A stretch of DNA of 51,849 bases from contig CAYYPK010000042.1 in the NCBI GenBank assembly GCA_964473525.1, forward strand, positions 1 to 51,849. Direction: 5' to 3'. A program made the translations under genes and the position numbers. The stretch comes from GCA-2687025 sp964473525 (GTDB lineage: Bacteria; Poribacteria; WGA-4E; GCA-2687025). Of this stretch, positions 8,757-17,192 are shown piece by piece (the stretch's first letter is position 1; every line of letters starts with the position of its first letter). The notes under the pieces are model-generated. The model searched no databases and was not told the DNA's origin. It worked only from the letters and a program-made list of their open reading frames with translations.

Positions 8757-9527
8757 CTAACGCGCGGTGTCCTTCAGGCGACCCCACGTCATGGCGATCT
8801 TGCCACTCGCGTCAACGGCCAGCGTGTTCGAGTCGACCTCGAAGTTCTGCGCGACCTCGTCCTCGGTGAGGATGCGGTCGTAGATGCGGACCTCGTCGAC
8901 CTTGCCGTTGAGGAAGCGACCGTCGTGTTCGCTACCGATACGGCGTTCGTCCATGTTCTCCGGGTTCGCGCCGCCAGCTCCCTCGGCGATGAGCTCGCCG
9001 TCCACGTAGAGCTTCAGCTCGCTGCTGGCCTCCTCCGAGCTATAGACGATGTGGTACCAGCGGTTCTCTTCAGCGGCGGGCAGGCGGATCTTCGAGCCGG
9101 CGTTCTTGTCGACCTGGATCTCGCCGTTCTCAAACTTGAAGTGCACCTTGCCGGCGGTCCACTGCCAGGTAGACACGATCCCCTGGATGCCGGAGAAGGC
9201 GTGTTCCATCGCCCAGCATTCAAGCGTGACCTCTGGCCACTGGCCGAGCGCCGGTATCTCGATGTACCCACCCGACGCGTCGAACTCGGCGCACTCGTTG
9301 ACGATACCTTCGACGAAGGCGGCGCCACCGCCCATGAGCGTGGCGTCGTTCGCGCCCATGTGGTCCTTTACCGTGTCACCGTCAATGCTCGCCTCGTCCA
9401 ACGTGTACATCGTCACGAGGCCGTCCGTAACGAACTGTTGCGCTGAGGCGTCAGCGGCCACCCAGGCGAAGGCCCCGACCGTCAGCGCAGCCGCAAGTCC
9501 ATAGCGGACCATATCTCTTGCGCCCAT
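8757..9527 (-). CDS. Secreted LamG-like (concanavalin-A fold) protein with WGxLK tail
   Basis: A 256-residue exported protein: signal peptide near residues 6-29 (MVRYGLAAALTVGAFAWVAADASAQ), then one LamG/ConA-like domain at about 32-232. Family hallmarks are the opening LVTMYTLDE, GGYIEIPALG, EVTLECWA, RWYHIVYSSE, LKLYVDGELIAEG, IGSEHDGRFLNGKVDEVRIYDRILTEDEV. Such domains bind glycans or act as surface adhesion modules. After the domain it ends DASGKIAMTWGRLKDTAR, the tail shared by otherwise unrelated secreted proteins here. GAGG sits about 9 bp before the ATG. It is 103 bp downstream of a Gfo/Idh gene on the same strand, so transcription may be joint or separate. Confidence 0.85.
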   Translation of the reverse strand: MGARDMVRYGLAAALTVGAFAWVAADASAQQFVTDGLVTMYTLDEASIDGDTVKDHMGANDATLMGGGAAFVEGIVNECAEFDASGGYIEIPALGQWPEVTLECWAMEHAFSGIQGIVSTWQWTAGKVHFKFENGEIQVDKNAGSKIRLPAAEENRWYHIVYSSEEASSELKLYVDGELIAEGAGGANPENMDERRIGSEHDGRFLNGKVDEVRIYDRILTEDEVAQNFEVDSNTLAVDASGKIAMTWGRLKDTAR

Positions 9528-9630
9528 GAATTCATCCTCTGTTGACTATGCTGGCTCGCGCGGTTGGCGCGTGAGCCGTGACTCCTAGACGATAACGTCC
9601 GCCCATGTCTTCCGGCAAACGCCATCCCAA

Positions 9631-10773
9631 CTACGCGCGCACTTCCCAGTCGCCGAGGCCTGCCGGCAGCGGCGCGGGCTGCGCGCACGACGTCGTCAGG
9701 TCGACATGTCGGTTCTCTGCGGAAGCATCGTGAAGCGCGTGGCAGATCTCGACGGTGTGCAGCCCCATCTCACCGCTCGCCCGGTGGGGTCTACCCTCCT
9801 GGGTGGCGAGCACCATGTCCGCCAACCCGATGCCACGCTTGTTGTCGGTGTTCGGGAACCGCGGCTGGATGGCTTCGGCCTTGTCGCTCCCCGGCGTGCG
9901 GAGATACAGCGTGCCGCCGAAATTGTTAGGGTCGATGCAGCGCAGCGATCCCTCGCTGCCGTAGATCTCGATGTGGGGCAGACCCATCCCCACGACGTCG
10001 GCGGAGTTGATGAACGTCAGCAGGGCGCCGTTTTCGAAGTCGAGAACCCCCGAGAAGTTCGTCGGCGTGTCGCAGGGGAGTTTGGTCCCACGGCGGTTGC
10101 GGTGCGGCCATGGGTTCTGGGCCGAACCTGTAACGCGCGCCACCGGGCCGAGCAGGCTGATGAGCGCGTGCAGGTAGTACGGGCCGCGATCGAAGAGCCA
10201 GGTGACGCCGAAGTCGTAGAAGTTCGTCGCGTAGAAGCTCTGGTAGCCCTCGCGCGCCGCCGCTTCCTCCTCCGTGTCTCCGTCGCGCCACGGGCCCGCC
10301 ATACGGATCTGGATGCACGAGAAGCCGCCGATCGGGTCGCCGATGGCGCCTTCGTCGAGGAGCGCGCGCGCGGTCTGCCACGTGCCGCCGAAGAAGGTGT
10401 CCGGCGCGGCGCCGACCCTCAAGCCCTTCTCGTCGGCTAGTTGCACCATCCGCTTCGCGTCGTCTAGCGAGACCGCCAGAGGCTTCTCCACGTAGACGCT
10501 CTTGCCCGCTTCCAGCGCCGCGATGCCGACCGCACCGTGCGCTGAGTGGGGCGTGATGTTGATGACGATGTCGATGTCGTCGTTCGCGAGGAGCTCGTCG
10601 GGCGTGCAGGCGATGCCGACGCCGAACTCGTCCGCGCGCGCCTGCGCCGCGTCGGCCCGCAGGTCCGCGACGGCGACGATGTCGTAAGACGGGAAGTTCG
10701 CGGCGTTCTTCAGATACGTGCCGCTGATGGCGCCGCAGCCGATCACGCCTACTCTCGCGGGGCTGTCGGACAT
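9631..10773 (-). CDS. Gfo/Idh/MocA family oxidoreductase
   Basis: A 380-residue NAD(P)-dependent sugar or cyclitol dehydrogenase-like protein. The N-terminal Rossmann fold shows GVIGCGAISG (9-18), and EKP at 96-98 carries the conserved lysine. The C-terminal alpha/beta domain includes LLTFINSADVVGMG and HIEIYGSEGSLRC, typical of the family. It probably oxidises or epimerises a carbohydrate; the substrate cannot be read from sequence. GGAAGGAA precedes the ATG. It is the second gene of a leftward operon, 33 bp after the PhyH gene, suggesting that the oxygenase and dehydrogenase act on one compound. Confidence 0.88.
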   Translation of the reverse strand: MSDSPARVGVIGCGAISGTYLKNAANFPSYDIVAVADLRADAAQARADEFGVGIACTPDELLANDDIDIVINITPHSAHGAVGIAALEAGKSVYVEKPLAVSLDDAKRMVQLADEKGLRVGAAPDTFFGGTWQTARALLDEGAIGDPIGGFSCIQIRMAGPWRDGDTEEEAAAREGYQSFYATNFYDFGVTWLFDRGPYYLHALISLLGPVARVTGSAQNPWPHRNRRGTKLPCDTPTNFSGVLDFENGALLTFINSADVVGMGLPHIEIYGSEGSLRCIDPNNFGGTLYLRTPGSDKAEAIQPRFPNTDNKRGIGLADMVLATQEGRPHRASGEMGLHTVEICHALHDASAENRHVDLTTSCAQPAPLPAGLGDWEVRA

Positions 10774-10806
10774 GAGTGTTCCTTCCGCCGAGGTGAGCTC
10801 GGCGCG

Positions 10807-11568
10807 CTAGTGCAGTGGGATGGCCGGGTCGTAACCGTGGTTGTACGCCTCGGCCGTTTCCGGGATGTAGTGGCAAATGAACGACCGACGGAAACGCGTG
10901 TCGGACACGTTTGGCAGCGACCCGTGTATCAGCCGCCCGTCGAAGAACAGCGTGTCGCCCTTGTCCATCTCGACGAGCATGTTCGTGTATTCGGACGGAA
11001 CCGTTACCGCCTCGGCCGTGAACGAGAACGCCGTGTTGGTCGGACCCATCTCCAGGATCTCCTCGGCGTGGGAGCCGGGGAAGACTCGCAGGGCGCCGTT
11101 CTCGGCGTCGATCGGCTCGAGCGCCGTCCAGGCCGCGATGCAGGCGTCCGGCTTGGTCTGGAGGTAGAAGTCGTCCTGATGGTACGCCTGCCCTCGCGCG
11201 CCCGGTGGCTTCCAGTAGAACATGCTTTGCAGAGCCGTCACGCCGTCTTGCAGCAGGTCGCGTAGGATCGCGACGACCGCGGGATGCGTCAGGTAGTGCA
11301 GGCACCGCTCGTCCACGCGGTGCGGGTGCATCATCCGCGGATGGGTGCGTAGAGGGTCGCCGTCGGCTTCGGCCTCCTCCACCGCGGAGAAGCATCCTGG
11401 AACGCGCTTCCGCGAGTGCAACTCCTCGGCTCGCGCGATGATCTCGTCGCACTCATCCTCGCTCAGGACGCCTCGACCGATGTAGAAGCCCTGCTCGCCG
11501 TAGTCCGCAAGGTCCGGTTCACTCAATACGGTAGGCGCGCGTCGCGTCGTCGGCTCGTTCTGAGTCAT
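10807..11568 (-). CDS. Phytanoyl-CoA dioxygenase (PhyH) family protein
   Basis: A 253-residue Fe(II)/2-oxoglutarate oxygenase. Predicted iron ligands are H130 and D132 (YHQDDFYLQ) and H215 (GRLIHGSLPN), with an arginine shortly after (RFRRSF) for 2-oxoglutarate. PGSHAEE is the family loop. It is clearly distinct from the PhyH protein at 7837-8670. I chose the ATG at 11568 because of GGAGGA about 5 bp upstream and a promoter just above it; the longer frame would cross that promoter. First gene of an operon with the Gfo/Idh gene. Confidence 0.87.
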   Translation of the reverse strand: MTQNEPTTRRAPTVLSEPDLADYGEQGFYIGRGVLSEDECDEIIARAEELHSRKRVPGCFSAVEEAEADGDPLRTHPRMMHPHRVDERCLHYLTHPAVVAILRDLLQDGVTALQSMFYWKPPGARGQAYHQDDFYLQTKPDACIAAWTALEPIDAENGALRVFPGSHAEEILEMGPTNTAFSFTAEAVTVPSEYTNMLVEMDKGDTLFFDGRLIHGSLPNVSDTRFRRSFICHYIPETAEAYNHGYDPAIPLH

Positions 11569-11594
11569 ATGTTCCTCCGCTGTCCTCCTCGGCG

Positions 11595-11623
11595 ATTCTA
11601 AGCGCATCCGCTGGGTGAGTGAA
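11595..11623 (-). promoter_or_regulatory. Sigma-70-like promoter of the PhyH-Gfo/Idh operon
   Basis: Reading leftward, TTCACT (11623-11618) and TAGAAT (11600-11595) are separated by 17 nt. The -10 box matches consensus at 5 of 6 positions, and it lies 26 bp above the ATG. It is in the 145-bp divergent gap facing the UroD-like operon. Confidence 0.5.
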
Positions 11624-11713
11624 GGACGCCGTCCCCCTATCGCGCCGCGCCGCGGGCGGCTACTTGTCGTAGAGCGTCCTCGCCTCGCGGCCACCTCGGA
11701 TGGAGGCCTCGCT

Positions 11714-12757
11714 GTGCCACAAGACTACGGAATCGACGACAGGAAGCGGAGATGGTCGCGCGTTCTTGGCGGCGACGGAGGCGATGGTCATCTCTACATG
11801 GTGCACCACGATCCCGGCGCGCCAGCTCGGCCGCTTCCGTGGCCCACTCTCACGCGGGAGCGTACGGAGTGGGCGTGGGACAAATACGAGCGGCAGATGG
11901 CGCGCGCGGAGTGGTTGCGGGACGACACCGTACCGTATCTGGACGTGTATACTGGCACGGAGATATTCGCCGAAGCGTTCGGCTGCGAAGTGTACCGCGC
12001 GGCGGACAACATGCCCTTCGCGCTCCCGCTCGTGGACTGCGCCAGCGACGCTTCGCGACTGGCCGTTCCCGACCCAAGCGCAACGCCTCTCGCCGCGCTG
12101 TTCGACATCGCCGACGAACTCCGCGAACGCGCCGGGCCGGAGGCGGTCATGCGGCTCGTGGACATCCAGAGCCCAATGGACATCGCCGCCCTGATATGGG
12201 ACAAGAACGACTTCTACGCGGCGATGATCGCCGAGCCGCGGGCGGTGAAGGATCTGGCGCGCAAGGTGTGCGACCTGCTAACGGCGTTCCTGGACGAGTG
12301 GTTCGCGCGGTACGGAGAGGAGTTCGTCGCGCATTTTCCAGACTACTACATGTCGCGCGGGGTCACGCTGTCGGAGGACGAGGTCGGAGCCGTCAGCGAG
12401 GAGATGTTCGTTGAGCTCTTCGAGCCGGAGTTGGTAGAACTGTCGCACCGGTACGGCGGGTTGGGCATGCACTCGTGCGCGTACGCGCGCCACCAATGGG
12501 AGCGCTTCGCCGAGCTCCCTGACCTACGACTGCTGAACCTGATACAGCCGCCTGGCGAGTTGCGCGACGCGTACGACAGATTCGCCAACAAGACCACGCA
12601 GATGCACGGATGGACGGGCGAGGGCTCGCCTTGGGAGAACGCGGCCGCGCTACCAGAGGGGTCTCGCGTCGTCATCCAGGCGTCGGCCGCCACGCGCGAG
12701 GATGCCGTGCGGCTGGCCCAACGACTGCACGTCGCGTGCGGGAGGGACGATGGCTGA
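11714..12757 (+). CDS. UroD-family methyltransferase-like protein with H-x-C zinc motif
   Basis: A 347-residue protein of the uroporphyrinogen decarboxylase/cobalamin methyltransferase (MtaA/CmuA) superfamily. Features include VMRLVDIQSPMDIAALIW in the core barrel and GGLGMHSCAYARHQW. HSC followed 86 residues later by a C-terminal cysteine (HVACG) matches the H-x-C-x(n)-C zinc site of corrinoid:thiol methyltransferases rather than true UroD. A role in methyl transfer or demethylation is therefore likely; the substrate is unknown. The GTG at 11714 has a perfect GGAGG 7 bp upstream. It overlaps the next ATG by 8 bp and heads an operon with an ART-like protein, a cupin and a Gfo/Idh protein. Confidence 0.75.
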   Translation: MPQDYGIDDRKRRWSRVLGGDGGDGHLYMVHHDPGAPARPLPWPTLTRERTEWAWDKYERQMARAEWLRDDTVPYLDVYTGTEIFAEAFGCEVYRAADNMPFALPLVDCASDASRLAVPDPSATPLAALFDIADELRERAGPEAVMRLVDIQSPMDIAALIWDKNDFYAAMIAEPRAVKDLARKVCDLLTAFLDEWFARYGEEFVAHFPDYYMSRGVTLSEDEVGAVSEEMFVELFEPELVELSHRYGGLGMHSCAYARHQWERFAELPDLRLLNLIQPPGELRDAYDRFANKTTQMHGWTGEGSPWENAAALPEGSRVVIQASAATREDAVRLAQRLHVACGRDDG

Positions 12758-13154
12758 CCTGACCGGTTGGGACTACGACCTTCCGTGGTACCACGGGTCG
12801 CCGCTTGAGTTGACGGTCCTGCGCGAAGGCAGCACCATCACGCAGAATCGGGAGCTGGCGCGTGTGTTCTCGCACAAGCCGGGGATCGTGTCGTTCGGGG
12901 AGGACGGCGCGCTCATCGGTCACAACGGCGAGCAGCCTGGGTTCCTCTATCGCGTTGTTGGCCCGACCACATCCGCCCAGGTGTACCCGCATCCGACGTC
13001 CGTCATGCATCCGGGCGAGGAGTGGCTCACGAGGGGCGAACTGGAGCTCGAACTGATTGGGCCGACCGTCGTACGCGAGGAAGAGGCGCTGTCTGCGGAG
13101 GATGTGCGCCGACTGAGGGAAGATTGGGAGGCGCGCAAGACCGCGGACGGCTGA
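12750..13154 (+). CDS. Small protein of unknown function, possible ADP-ribosyltransferase-like fold
   Basis: A 134-residue cytosolic protein. The N-terminal block WYHGSPLELTVLREGSTITQ, then RELARVFSHKP and GFLYRVVG, resembles the HG[ST]...G...[FY] layout of ADP-ribosyltransferase-fold (KptA/PARP-like) proteins. The later PGEEWLTRGELEL could supply the acidic position. This is a pattern-level guess, not a confirmed family. The ATG overlaps the end of the UroD-like gene (ATGGCTGA) and has GGAGGG upstream, so it is translationally coupled. There are 50 bp to the cupin gene. A simple alternative is an uncharacterised small enzyme acting on the operon substrate. Confidence 0.6.
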   Translation: MADLTGWDYDLPWYHGSPLELTVLREGSTITQNRELARVFSHKPGIVSFGEDGALIGHNGEQPGFLYRVVGPTTSAQVYPHPTSVMHPGEEWLTRGELELELIGPTVVREEEALSAEDVRRLREDWEARKTADG

Positions 13155-13204
13155 GGGTGACATCCGTCGCCCAAAACGGACACGAAGTCGGACAGGAGGT
13201 GTAC

Positions 13205-13864
13205 ATGCCCATCGACGTATACGACTACCGCACGGACATCCGTAACGTGCTGGTCACGCCGCAGATACGCACGCGGTTCATCCAGATAGACGTAGGCGAA
13301 ATCAGCGGAGGCCCGCGTCCCGGGCGCGGCCACTCGCACGACCTCGGGCACGAGGTGTTCCTGATCCTGCAAGGCCAGACCGAGTTCGAGATTGACGGGG
13401 CAACCGCTGTCGTTGGGCCGGGTCAGATGTGTGTCGCCCTCGTGGACGAGGTGCACACGATCCGCAACATCGGCGACGAGCCGGTGATCCTGTACCTATC
13501 CGTAACGCCGCACATCCAGCCCACGCACACCGGCTGGACGGAGGACGGCGAGAAGGCGCCGCCCGGATTCAGCCGGTCCACATCCTACGACCTTCCAGAG
13601 GCGCCACCGGGAGCGACCGAGGCCCTGCTCGCCGAGCACCTCGCTGCCGTCGAGAGCTACGCGGCGACCGTATCCGCGGCGCTGGAGACCCACCGCGCCG
13701 AGGGCGGCGCGTTCCAGCGCGCGACAGCGCAGGGAGACGAGGAGGCGGCGCGCGACGCGCGACGGGCGATGTGGGACGCCCTCTACCCGCTCTTCAGCGA
13801 GAGCCACGAGTTGGCGGAGGCGTGGAACGCCTTCACGTACCGCACCGCCGCCGACGGCATCTAG
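13205..13864 (+). CDS. Cupin-domain protein with helical C-terminal extension
   Basis: A 219-residue protein. Residues about 1-110 are a cupin_2 barrel: GRGHSHDLGHEVFLILQGQTEFEIDG carries the first metal motif (H, H and E ligands), and GPGQMCVALVDEVHTIRNIGDEP the second (H). Residues 125-219 are an added mostly helical region of unknown role. Start chosen at the ATG 13205 with an excellent AGGAGGTG; a longer upstream frame overlaps the preceding gene out of register. The Gfo/Idh start follows 14 bp after the stop. It may be a sugar isomerase/epimerase-like or metal-binding sensor; not assigned. Confidence 0.85.
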   Translation: MPIDVYDYRTDIRNVLVTPQIRTRFIQIDVGEISGGPRPGRGHSHDLGHEVFLILQGQTEFEIDGATAVVGPGQMCVALVDEVHTIRNIGDEPVILYLSVTPHIQPTHTGWTEDGEKAPPGFSRSTSYDLPEAPPGATEALLAEHLAAVESYAATVSAALETHRAEGGAFQRATAQGDEEAARDARRAMWDALYPLFSESHELAEAWNAFTYRTAADGI

Positions 13865-13878
13865 ACCCAGGAGACGCC

Positions 13879-14976
13879 ATGTCACGCGTGAAGATCGGCG
13901 TCGTCGGATGCGGCACGATCGCGCAGATACAGCACCTCCCGAACCTGCTGGACCTGCACGACGAGTACGACGTGCGCGTCGTGTGCGACATCTCCGCGAA
14001 AGCGGCGGAATACGTCGCGGCGAAGTGGCACGTGCCGCAGGCGGTCACGGACCACCGCGCCGTCCTGGACGCCGACGTGGACGCCGTGCTGCATTGCGCC
14101 GGCGGGTACAAGACATCTGTCGTGGTGGACATCCTCGAGGCGGGCAAGCATCTGTTCGTCGAGAAGCCCCTGTGCTCGTCCCTGCAAGAGGCGGACCGGA
14201 TCGCCGACGCGCGGCGGGCGTCAGGCGTCGTGGGTCAGGTGGGCTACATGAAGCTCTACGACCCCGCTTTCGACATCGCGCACGCCGAGATCCAGAGCAT
14301 GGCAGAGCCGCGGTTCATTCAGATCAACCACCTGCATCCGACGAACAGCCTGCACGTTGGGCAGTTCGACGTGCGGCGCTTCGACGATGCCCTCGTCGAC
14401 GTGGCCCGGTCTCAAGGCCTGGCATTCGCGGCGGCCATTGAGGAGGCCATCGGCGACGCGGAACCGCACGTCCGGCGCGCGTTCGGCACGCTCTCGGGAA
14501 GCATGATCCACGACCTGTACGGGCTGCGCACGCTCTTCGGCTTGCCCGAGCGGGTGGTGAACGCGGAGGTGTGGCACGGCGGAGGCGCTGTCAGCTTCAC
14601 GTTGGCCTACGCCAACGGCGCGCGTTGCGTCGCCAGCTGGGTGGACTTGCCTGGGCTGTGGGACTTCCGCGAGACGCTCGAAGCATTCGCCGACGACCGG
14701 CGTGTGACTCTCTCCTACCCGACGGGATTCGCCCGTGGCATCCAGTCGTCGGTCGTCATCCAGGGGCTGGACGACCACGGAGTCACTTACCGGAAGGAGC
14801 CAGCCCTGCCGTGGGAGGGAGCGTTCACGCGGGAGCTCCGGCACTTCCACGACTGCATCGTGAACGGCGCCGCTTGCCGCACGCCCGTGGAATCCGCGCG
14901 TGACGATGTGGCGCTCATCATCTACATAGTCCGGCGATATCTCGAGTGCGCGACGGCGACAGAATCGGGCGCCTAG
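13879..14976 (+). CDS. Gfo/Idh/MocA family oxidoreductase
   Basis: A 365-residue dehydrogenase-like protein. KIGVVGCGTIAQ is the Rossmann glycine loop, VVCDIS ends the second strand, and FVEKPLCSS holds the catalytic-site EKP lysine. The C-terminal domain contains DLYGLRTLFG and AEVWHGGGAVSFTLAYANG. GGAG precedes the ATG. It is the last gene of the operon UroD-like/ART-like/cupin/Gfo. Its stop (TAG 14974-14976) shares CTAG with the stop of the opposing TPR-like gene, so the two convergent genes end on the same four bases. Confidence 0.87.
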   Translation: MSRVKIGVVGCGTIAQIQHLPNLLDLHDEYDVRVVCDISAKAAEYVAAKWHVPQAVTDHRAVLDADVDAVLHCAGGYKTSVVVDILEAGKHLFVEKPLCSSLQEADRIADARRASGVVGQVGYMKLYDPAFDIAHAEIQSMAEPRFIQINHLHPTNSLHVGQFDVRRFDDALVDVARSQGLAFAAAIEEAIGDAEPHVRRAFGTLSGSMIHDLYGLRTLFGLPERVVNAEVWHGGGAVSFTLAYANGARCVASWVDLPGLWDFRETLEAFADDRRVTLSYPTGFARGIQSSVVIQGLDDHGVTYRKEPALPWEGAFTRELRHFHDCIVNGAACRTPVESARDDVALIIYIVRRYLECATATESGA

Positions 14977-17192
14977 TCGTACCAATAGGGCGTCTTCTCC
15001 GCCCACTCGCTCTCAGCGTAGCGCTTATGCAGGAGCGCGTGCGCCGCCTTCGACAGCTCGCCCTTCTCGCGGGTCCGGCCCGTGTACCGCGTGGCCCGCA
15101 CGGCGAGGTGCAGCGCCTCCGCGGCGAGGGGATCGCGCCGATGTCGTTGCACCCAGCGCGTGGCAGCCCCGCACAGGTAGTTCGCGCCACTCCCGATCTC
15201 AATGAGCGCCGCGATTTCGGCGTCCGCCTCCGCAACGTCGGCTTCGGCGAGGAAGCGCGGTATTCCGTCGTAACCAAAGACCTGCCCGAGCGTCCAGGGC
15301 AGCCCTCGCCGCGCCCGCCGGACGCCCCACCAGTTGTCTCGGTAGTCGTCGAGCGCCGTTGGCCGTCGCGAGCGGAATCCCTCGCGGACATCCGGCATGA
15401 GCCCAGGGTTGCGCAGCATCGTCACGACTCCCAGGAACGCACGTCTGTGGTCGCCGTCCTCGGCCGCGTAGCCCGCCATGTCGCCGGCGAGCCCCGGCGT
15501 CAGTTGCGCGATCACAGGGGCAAGTAGCAGCGCGGTCTCGTCTTCAGACAGGAGGACGGCGCGCGTCCACGCCGCGTGGGCGACGTGCGCGCGTACCGTG
15601 TCCGGGAGCGCCGCGCCGGTCGCCGCCCGCGTCAGCAAGCGTAGCGGGGTGTAGCCGTCCAGGATAGTGGCGGCGTCCGGGGCAAGGAGTTGTTGGGCAG
15701 GGGCAGGCTCCGTGTAGTACCCGTTGCTCATCTCTGTTGGGCGCCGTGCCGCCAACCCGACGAAGTCGTCGAAGGTGGGCGCCACGGCGGCGCGCCACTC
15801 GATGAGGTTGTTCCGCTGCCCGTTGGTGAGCGGCCGCGTGGCATCGTCCAGCAACGACGCGAATTCATCGCGCGCCTCGGGCAGCCGGCGCTGGCGCGCG
15901 AGCAGCTTGGCGCGGCCGTACTGGGCGGCGGCGAACGCTGGGCTGTCGGGAGACACCGCGTCCGCGGCTGCCAACACGGCCTCGACGCGCGCGTCGCCGG
16001 GGTCCGCGCGGGCCAACGTAGCGAGCAGCCAATGCACGCGACCCGTGTCCTGCCACCGCCCATGCGCCAGGTCGAAGGCTTCCTCACCCGCCTTTCCTGG
16101 CGCGGATACCGTGTCGAGCCACTGACTCAGAGGGTCGTCAGGGGCTGCCTGGCCGTGGACCCCCTCCCGCCTTCGCAGCCACGTGTAGTCGGCCAGATCC
16201 CGCGCTGTGAACCGCGCCCCGTCCAGGCCGGCCAGCCGTCTGCCGTAGTAGCGCGTCCACTTCACAGGGCGGAGGCGCTGTTGCACGTAGGGGAGCAGCC
16301 TGTTGACGGCAGGATGGATGTCTGACACGGAGTCATCCGCGAGCACCCGGAACAGCCTCCGCTCAGCCTCAACGAACGCCTCACCGTCCACCATTCGTAG
16401 GCCGGCCCCGAGCGTGCCCTTGCGTATGTAGCACCTCGCCGCCAGGAACGCTCCGAGGCTCCTCCAAGGCGAGGATTCGTCCTCACCGATCGCCTCGAAC
16501 AGCTCCGCAGCCTTGCGGAACTGCTCTGAGTAGAAGTGCGCCGCCGCTATCTGGTATTCGCGATGGGCGTCGATCAGAGGGTGCTCGTCGGGCGCCGCTG
16601 CCGCGGGAATGTCCGGTTCGTCCGCCTCACTGTTGTGGAACACCTGGTCCTGCGCGCGCACCCAGGACGCCACCTCCGCGCTGTCGACGCCGAACTGCTC
16701 TACCAGTGAGTCCAGCGTGTCGATAGCCACGCGGAACGCGTCGCCGTTGATGCACACGTAGCCACGGTACCTGCGCGCGTTCGTGTGGTAGCGGTATGGG
16801 TCAACGCGCGCGCCGCGTCTCTCGGACAGGAACGCGACGGGTATCTCCCTTCGTCGGTCGCTCCACCGGCTGTCCCAAGTCCAGTGTCGTGGGATCTCCT
16901 CGAGCTGCTGGGCGACGATGTCTGACCACCGACGACCGCGAACCGCCTCGGCAGCGTCGTATTCGGCTGCGGACAGAGGGGGTCCGACGAGTTCTCGGTA
17001 GACGACCGCGAGTCCACTCGTTGTCCGTGGCAGAGCCAGCATGCCTTGTGCGTCGCTCGTGAAGCCATCGCCCCCGCGCCCTTTGAAGACAGGGCGCATC
17101 TGGGGGCCTGGACCCGCCACGGCGCCGTCCGCGATCACGCCGCAGAGAATGCCGACTGCCGCTACCGCGGCGAGCCCCTTGCGCCAGTTCAT
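14973..17192 (-). CDS. Exported TPR-like protein paired with DUF3142
   Basis: A 739-residue protein with signal peptide MNWRKGLAAVAAVGILCGVIADGAVA. The rest is helical and TPR-like: DAHREYQIAAAHFYSEQFRKAAELFEAIG and AAQYGRAKLLARQRRLPEARDEFASLL are typical repeats. No catalytic motif was recognised. The ATG at 17192 is chosen because it overlaps the DUF3142 stop (ATGA), begins the signal peptide, and has GAGGAA about 10 bp upstream. It is the last gene of the ThuA-GH29-DUF3142 operon. It could be a periplasmic scaffold working with the DUF3142 lipoprotein; that is inference from coupling. Confidence 0.72.
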   Translation of the reverse strand: MNWRKGLAAVAAVGILCGVIADGAVAGPGPQMRPVFKGRGGDGFTSDAQGMLALPRTTSGLAVVYRELVGPPLSAAEYDAAEAVRGRRWSDIVAQQLEEIPRHWTWDSRWSDRRREIPVAFLSERRGARVDPYRYHTNARRYRGYVCINGDAFRVAIDTLDSLVEQFGVDSAEVASWVRAQDQVFHNSEADEPDIPAAAAPDEHPLIDAHREYQIAAAHFYSEQFRKAAELFEAIGEDESSPWRSLGAFLAARCYIRKGTLGAGLRMVDGEAFVEAERRLFRVLADDSVSDIHPAVNRLLPYVQQRLRPVKWTRYYGRRLAGLDGARFTARDLADYTWLRRREGVHGQAAPDDPLSQWLDTVSAPGKAGEEAFDLAHGRWQDTGRVHWLLATLARADPGDARVEAVLAAADAVSPDSPAFAAAQYGRAKLLARQRRLPEARDEFASLLDDATRPLTNGQRNNLIEWRAAVAPTFDDFVGLAARRPTEMSNGYYTEPAPAQQLLAPDAATILDGYTPLRLLTRAATGAALPDTVRAHVAHAAWTRAVLLSEDETALLLAPVIAQLTPGLAGDMAGYAAEDGDHRRAFLGVVTMLRNPGLMPDVREGFRSRRPTALDDYRDNWWGVRRARRGLPWTLGQVFGYDGIPRFLAEADVAEADAEIAALIEIGSGANYLCGAATRWVQRHRRDPLAAEALHLAVRATRYTGRTREKGELSKAAHALLHKRYAESEWAEKTPYWYD

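Noticed and set aside
9926..11452. 508-codon reverse ORF across the Gfo/Idh and PhyH genes
   Set aside because: Out-of-frame read through two genes with clear active-site motifs.
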